Of a DNA stretch of 64,000 nucleotides, positions 58,628-64,000 are shown in pieces (position 1 is the stretch's first letter; every line of letters starts with the position of its first letter). The stretch comes from Branchiostoma floridae (Eukaryota > Chordata > Leptocardii > Amphioxiformes > Branchiostomatidae). Made by a program: the position numbers and the translations under genes. The stretch spans positions 12,032,098 through 12,096,097 of the forward strand of contig NC_049993.1 in NCBI RefSeq assembly GCF_000003815.2. Direction: 5' to 3'. The notes under the pieces were generated by a model. That model worked only from the letters and a program-made list of their open reading frames with translations, did not search any database and was not told the DNA's origin.

Positions 58628-61600
58628 GGCCTTAACCTTTGACCTCTCCCTCCTAGTCATCCTGATTGGTGAAAGGACTGGTGAGGAAACTGCCAAGCTT
58701 GCCCAGTGGAAATTGTTTGAGCTACATATCCTGAAAATAAGATACAATTCGTACCAGCTTTAAATACATAATGAAGAGGTCGCCACGAAAATTGTGAACA
58801 TAAAACCACAGCGAACATAACTTCTACAGTATCAACTGCCACCTAGGGGGTTCTAGAGGAAATGCAGGAATGGATATTGCCAAGTTTGCCCAGTGGAACT
58901 GCATTTAACCTGAATTTTTTTATAAAGATAAGATCTGGTCAGCATGACCAGCCCCTCCATTTCTCTGAACTATCGGATAACAGCTCAGTGTACTGTTCCA
59001 AGCAACTGCAATGGCCGGTGTGGCGGCTCCTTTCATGTGTTCTCCATGGCAACTTGCCTCCCACAACTTGTCCGGCGAGGACGAAAGCGGCCTGGGTTGC
59101 CCGTCCGCCCTATTTCCTCTTTCTTGGGCGCGTCCGGGCGTCTCATACGATGCAAAAAGCAGGTAGTAAACATTAAAACATGAACTGTATTCACGTATGA
59201 AGAGTTGCTGGACGAAAAAATGCCACTTTGATTTGCGCGCAATACTAGTACCAGTATCCCGTTGTCTGAGTGTAAAATGGGCCTTTAATAGCACTGTAGA
59301 GATAGACCACAATTAGTCACAATGGTGGGGTTACAAAGCTAAAGAAACTAGCTAGAAATTCAAATTGTTTTCCCTAATCCATATTTTCCCTTCTCTTTCA
59401 ATTACTGTATGGTATCAGAAAGACACAAGATCCTCCACAATTCTTTACGATTTGCCCATGAAGTTGATTAAACGTTACCGCTTGCTCTGCTAGAAGGTGA
59501 ATTGATGACATTTTGTATTTCAAGGTCATGAAAAGGTTATTTGAAACACAAGTTTCCATGACAGCAGGTGATTTGTGGTATCTTCAACCACAAGGAAAGA
59601 TTTTGCCTCACCATATCTTTTAAACCTCAAACCCACACAGTTGGGTCTAAAAAGGGAAGTTCAACACCACAACAGAGTCTGAATAATTGTTCAAGTTAAG
59701 TCAATTCAAGTCAGTGCGACTACTCAGATATACATAAAGGTAATATGTTAGTTGGATAGACCATTTAGAACAAAACATCCTAAAAGATTGCAATGAAACC
59801 ATTACCACTCAACATGTGCACTGTAATGCTGAACTTAGGATTTAGACCCAAAGTAAGGCAATATGTTCCCATTGAAATTTTCCTGTCTTTGTTCCTTTTC
59901 TCCTTTCACATATTCCCCTGTAGTCGGGCCGTGTCTGTGAACTTTGGAACAACAAAGATGGCTTTGTCAGAAGCACTTTGGCTACGGATGAAAGGTTGGA
60001 TACGTGTTGTTTCTCAATCAACATAATGCTTCAGTTGCTGTGGATTCTATGTCCATTTGAGCATAGTTTGCAACCGTTACAATTTTCCGAACTTTATTTT
60101 CATAAGTAGTTTTTTTCTCTCTACCAAAAGAAACTACATACAGCTATATTGGAAGCTTTTACAGAAGACTTTACTTAACAATTCATCAAATCCATGAAAG
60201 CTTAAAATTGCAGTTGTTTCATTTTCAAAGTTTTTACTTTGTGATATGACACCGACAGTTAACGCCCCCTCATTATCAAACCCCAGCCAGCGAGAGATTG
60301 TGCACAGCGTAGTCATAACCCAAACTACGTATTTCCAGCCATACTGCGACATAGCTGGATTACAACATCTTACCCCACCAATTTATACCTCACTTTGATA
60401 CATAACGTTACATGTATTCTCCCCAAATACTAGTACTAGTACACGTACACTACACCCAGAGCAAGATATACATTCGAGCGTATCGCCATTTTGAGGACCA
60501 GAAGAATTTCCCGAGGGTATAGTTTCGGTCCATGGTTCATGCTTTCTAATGTAGTACCTTATAGAAGCTTTTCAAACCCTGTTCACAGCGACAGAAGACA
60601 GCTTGATTCCTTCACTTAGAATCTGTACAGAAAATATATTCCCACCTGTGAGACAAAGTTGGTGACAACGTTAGAGATCTTCAAGCTTACAGCAATGACC
60701 TGTACGTGCCTAACACCCTGTCTGTAAATACTGTCTAACCTGTTTACCTGTCTCTACACTTGACTTGACACTGAAAAGTCAAAGTTCAACAACGGACGTG
60801 GGAAACCGTAGATGCGCACCATGCAAAAGCAGGATCTAACTTGCATGATGAATGTAAAGTGGGCCATATTCCATGAAAGGACTCTCACATGTGACATTTT
60901 TATCTGAGAAAGGGAGGTATATCATTAGATATCATATATACAAATGTATGAATGATTTGCATAATTGACAGGAAATATTATAATTCCATATTGGTACATG
61001 GCAGGAATTTTATACTTGGCATGGCATTTAAAAATCAAATCAGGGCCTCATAACTTAAATGAGTCATTTCTTATGAGGTCGCATTAAATTCCTCGTAGTT
61101 AGGCCCGATTTATATTGGAAACGGATACCGTCATGCGACACCCGTCATGCAAAATGGTGCATATTTCATCTTGAAACAGTTCATACCTGAATAACGTTTA
61201 TATTTTTAATGTTCACTACCCGCATTTTCCTTCGTATGTGACGCAACAGATCTAGATGAGGCACATGTACAGGGCGGGCGCCATGGTAGCGCAAGCCAGG
61301 TCATAGGAAATTTTATTTCACGCGTCGACGTGACAGGTGGGTTGATGGGTGTTCTCGGACGGTCTGTCTTGGGTGGTGTGGCGCGTTTGTTTTTTTTTGG
61401 TTTTTTTTACCAATCTATGCGTTATTACTTCTACTATTATGATGGTCATGTTTTGGTTGTTGTCATTACCTCCTCTTTGTTTTGTCTACCCTAAATCGAA
61501 AAGAGGTCGATTATCCTGTAAATTGAAGGTCACACCGTTTCCTTGTTTGGTAACTATGAGACTTGATATATCTTGAGTCTCCCTACTGACAGTAGATATT

Positions 61601-61865
61601 AAAGTATATAACATGTAAATAAAAAGATTATCTTTCAAGCATCATTGTCCACCTATTTCTTCCAAGCCAAAGTCTAAACGCACGGTTTAACGTTGAATGG
61701 TTAACATTTCGATCAAGAGCCCAGCCGAATCCTATACAATACAAACAAACAAATTATCATCCGGTTTTTAATTGTCCTTTTTGTTTCGGGTGATACCGGA
61801 TCGTATGAATTCCGTAAGGATCGTATGTTTAGTAGTGGATCGTATGAATTCAGTATGGACGGTAT
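58628..61865. other. Intergenic stretch, 5' flank of the long cytokine-receptor-like gene
   Basis: The first 130 bases probably hold the leader of the minus-strand gene. GCCCAGTGGAA occurs twice in similar context (about 58700 and 58889). No exon with convincing domains is seen in the remaining 3 kb; open frames near 58862-59183 and 59793-60026 lack recognisable features. Confidence 0.4.
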
Positions 61866-62046
61866 TAATCTCCAAGCAGATCCTACAATGGCATAAGATA
61901 GTACCAAACTGTCCAAGGAGTGTAGTCAGCCAAGAGGTGTCCATTTGCCATGTAATGATGTACCGAAACACACTACTAAGCCGGCTTCACTCCTCTGCCA
62001 GCTTTTGATACTAATCTATGCTACCGTAGGATCTGCTTGGAGATTA
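61866..62046. mobile_element. TIR element, TAATCTCCAAGCAGATCCTAC ends
   Basis: The left end TAATCTCCAAGCAGATCCTA is inverted at the right end (TAGGATCTGCTTGGAGATTA). The 181-bp interior has AGTCAGCCAAGAGGTGT and CTGCCAGCTTTTGATACT, shared with the partial copy at 37187-37305. Confidence 0.7.
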
Positions 62047-62078
62047 GGACGGTATGTTTTCCGTAAGGATCGTATGCA

Positions 62079-62289
62079 TACTGTAAATGCATATAAGTTC
62101 GCGGGGATTTAATTTCGCGGTAGCGGGAAAAGGGACCTTTCGCGGTGGTTTTAAGTTCGCGGTAACACCATAGACTACAATCTATACCATAATAGAAAAA
62201 TGTTCGCGGTGGTTTTAAATTCGCGGTGAAGTGGTCACCGCGAAAACCGCGAACATTAATCCACCGCGAACATTTCTGCATTTACAGTA
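62079..62289. mobile_element. MITE with TACTGTAAATGCA ends, copy 3 (best preserved)
   Basis: TACTGTAAATGCA at the left and TGCATTTACAGTA at the right are perfect inverted ends. The body carries TTCGCGGTAGCGGGAAAAGG, GGTGGTTTTAAATTCGCGGT and GTGGTCACCGCGAAAACCGC. The outer TA on each side suggests a TA target duplication. Confidence 0.8.
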
Positions 62290-62481
62290 CTTAGTTAGAC
62301 ACCTCTTATCATCATTTACTTCAAGTTCAATGGTGGGAAAGATCAGTGGGTACTGGAATCACGTATATTTTATCGCTCGCGGTCAATTGATCAGCATTTC
62401 CTCTATTAGTCTATAGTGACCACCTGTCTATAGTGGCCAGTACCTTGAGTGGCCGCTATAGACAGGTTTAACTGTACTCTC

Positions 62482-62560
62482 CAAGCAGAGGTCGAGTCGC
62501 GGAGATATACTAGTAGTCGAAAAAAAATAGAGTATATCTCCGCGACTCGACCTCTGCTTG
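62482..62560. repeat. Perfect 30-bp hairpin with 19-base loop
   Basis: CAAGCAGAGGTCGAGTCGCG plus GAGATATACT is followed, after 19 bases, by its exact reverse complement. Its outer bases (CTCCAAGCAG) recall the ends of the TIR element at 61866. It lies directly upstream of the candidate promoter at 62574. Confidence 0.85.
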
Positions 62561-62573
62561 TTTTGACCACCAG

Positions 62574-62692
62574 TGACGTCAGAGCCACTGAGCCAGAGGG
62601 CGTGACTCACTCGGAAAGGTCACGTGACTATCGTTTCCGGCATGGCGGACCGACTGGGTGTTCTTTGACGAGTGAAATCTCCCAAAGTTGCG
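62574..62692 (+). promoter_or_regulatory. Candidate promoter and first non-coding exon of a plus-strand gene
   Basis: A cluster of promoter motifs: TGACGTCA (CRE) at 62574-62581, GTCACGTGAC (E-box of the USF/TFE, CLEAR type) at 62619-62628, TTTCCGG (ETS-like, reverse) and GGCATGGCGGAC (YY1-like) at 62640-62650. A consensus donor GCG|GTAAGT follows at 62692/62693. The ATG at 62642 gives only eight codons before a stop, so this exon is probably 5' UTR and the coding part lies beyond 64000. Confidence 0.45.
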
Positions 62693-64000
62693 GTAAGTTA
62701 TCCCTCTTCTAACCACTCCAACATAACCTCAGAGTCCGATCTACGAACTTGAGAGGGTTGTAGAAACCAGATCTTACAGTAGACTTGGTGTTGAAAACTT
62801 TTAGTTGCTTCGAGAGGCGTTCTAAATATGGTAATCTTGTCGTAAAAGGACGCGGCGAAAATTTGTAGTGCAGTTTCTGCCTTGTTGTTCAGCAACCATG
62901 ACCATGGACGTTCAGTTTCCAGGTTTGAAGAGTACAAATTACTGTCTTATCATGCTTCGAACGGTAATCATAGCGGTTACTTACCTTTTCTAGTGTCACA
63001 CGGGCTTATTAATTGGGTTGTTACTGTACCGTTACGTCTTAGATACTGTTTTGCCCCGAGGAATTAGCCTAGAAGATGGGACGTTTTGCTACCGGACTGT
63101 CGTTTTGTTTGCACGCTTAATTGTGCAGTTCAGAGAGTATGGTGGGGGACTCGCTGACGTGTCCTCAAATAGTTTTCAACTTACAGAATACTTTTAAAAA
63201 TGCCTACACGTGTTCAAAATGATTTGAATGGAAACATATAAACATCTAGAGCCTGCCAACAACGTAGGGCGTCCCGGGATCACAGCTGTTTTATTTTACT
63301 TCCTCAAACTCTAGGCCAGTCCCCTTGTGGCTATGGCTGGAGATATGGGCGAGCTTATCACAAATTTAAATCAGCACGTATACAATGCGTCAGCATATTA
63401 CTAGAAAAATACTATTACCCTTAAATGACGACACGTTTTTTCAACAACAAAACGATTTTCAGGAGAATTCAACTATCTTAAATGCTATTTTTGAAGATGA
63501 GAGCAGATAAGGGATTAATTGACCGAAGATAGGCTTTCTTGGAACCCTGGCCAGAGTACATGTGGTGTTGATATCAGGGGGCAGGGGGCACTCTCTCTAC
63601 CTGAAGGACTTTGTAAATAATGTTGCCCACCTTCGACATTCATAGATAAAAATATCTTTGTATTAGATATGAATATTATGATGGTATTTTAGGTGGTACA
63701 CTGTACCTATAATTTATGTCTGTTTGTGTAGGAGGTTGGGCGTGTTTTGAGCGTTTTGTTCTTGTGGGTGCAGTGTTTACTTTCTGCCAGCACTTAATTT
63801 GTAGACCAGTAACCACATTTGCAAATACAGTGCAATAGCTGTCTCAGATATGCTGTTTGATAGAAGAATTCCTGGAGATGTTTTAAGTCCCCAAACATAC
63901 CATTTAACATTTTTATCATTTTTTTTAAAGAAAAGATATTATGAATATGAGACATTCCTGAATGTTCAATTATGAATTGGCATATAATTGTTTTTTTAAG
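62693..64000 (+). other. Right-edge stretch, probably intron of the gene starting near 62.6 kb
   Basis: AT-rich, with short frames only, no paired splice sites around a convincing exon and no repeats I could identify. The intron reading depends on the tentative promoter call to its left. Confidence 0.3.

Noticed and set aside
58862-59183. Plus-strand frames of about 80-104 codons upstream of the long receptor gene
   Set aside because: No domain, no splice context and high Ser/Pro/Arg content typical of chance frames; opposite-strand frames of similar length overlap them.
62642-62668. ATGGCGGACCGACTG start codon as a gene start
   Set aside because: The frame ends after eight codons at TGA before the splice donor, so it is at most a short upstream frame.
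1-64000. Prophage, CRISPR, toxin-antitoxin or bacterial operon content
   Set aside because: All supported genes are intron-containing animal genes. The repeats are TIR elements, foldbacks and microsatellites, with no regularly spaced CRISPR-like array.

Overview
The window looks like animal nuclear DNA. Genes are split by GT-AG introns, intron phases are conserved between paralogues, and the spaces between exons are full of short terminal-inverted-repeat (TIR) elements, foldbacks and microsatellites. The gene content (tyrosinase-related proteins with a melanosome-type tail, gp130-like cytokine receptors, a LURAP/FAM89-type adaptor) points to an invertebrate chordate. A lancelet (Branchiostoma) is my best inference; I have no search result to confirm it. 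There are two 100-base assembly gaps (562-661 and 46890-46989). No bacterial operon, CRISPR array or viral gene was seen.

Layout. (1) 1-8040: a minus-strand tandem cluster of TauD/clavaminate-synthase-like Fe(II)/2-oxoglutarate oxygenases. Two copies are intact with five exons each (2008-4338 and 5849-8040); two are truncated first-exon copies at the left edge and beside the first gap. (2) 10148-16048: a two-exon minus-strand gene for a LURAP1/FAM89-type leucine-rich adaptor, with a 4.5 kb intron. (3) 18585-32279: two seven-exon tyrosinase-related genes arranged head to head (minus 18585-25473, plus 27410-32279) around a 1.9 kb shared intergenic region that holds a perfect palindrome of two MITF-type E-boxes. 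Their first four exons are almost identical while exons 5-7 differ strongly, which suggests gene conversion. (4) 32280-36446: no gene seen; a 2.6 kb foldback repeat. (5) 36447-45090 and 48445-58627: two tandem minus-strand class I cytokine-receptor-like genes, with fibronectin III domains, a WSXWS-like motif, one transmembrane segment, a Box1-like Pro-x-Pro exon and tyrosine-bearing tails. They share exon lengths and phases but differ in N-terminal module count, in the membrane-proximal domain and in their tails. (6) 58628-64000: mostly repeats, plus a likely plus-strand promoter and first non-coding exon near 62574-62692.

The genes do not form one pathway. The shared theme is local duplication: tandem oxygenases, inverted tyrosinase-related genes, tandem cytokine receptors. 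Mobile elements inserted since then now separate the copies. All exon models were built by eye from open frames, splice dinucleotides, phase continuity and comparison between the paralogues in the window.
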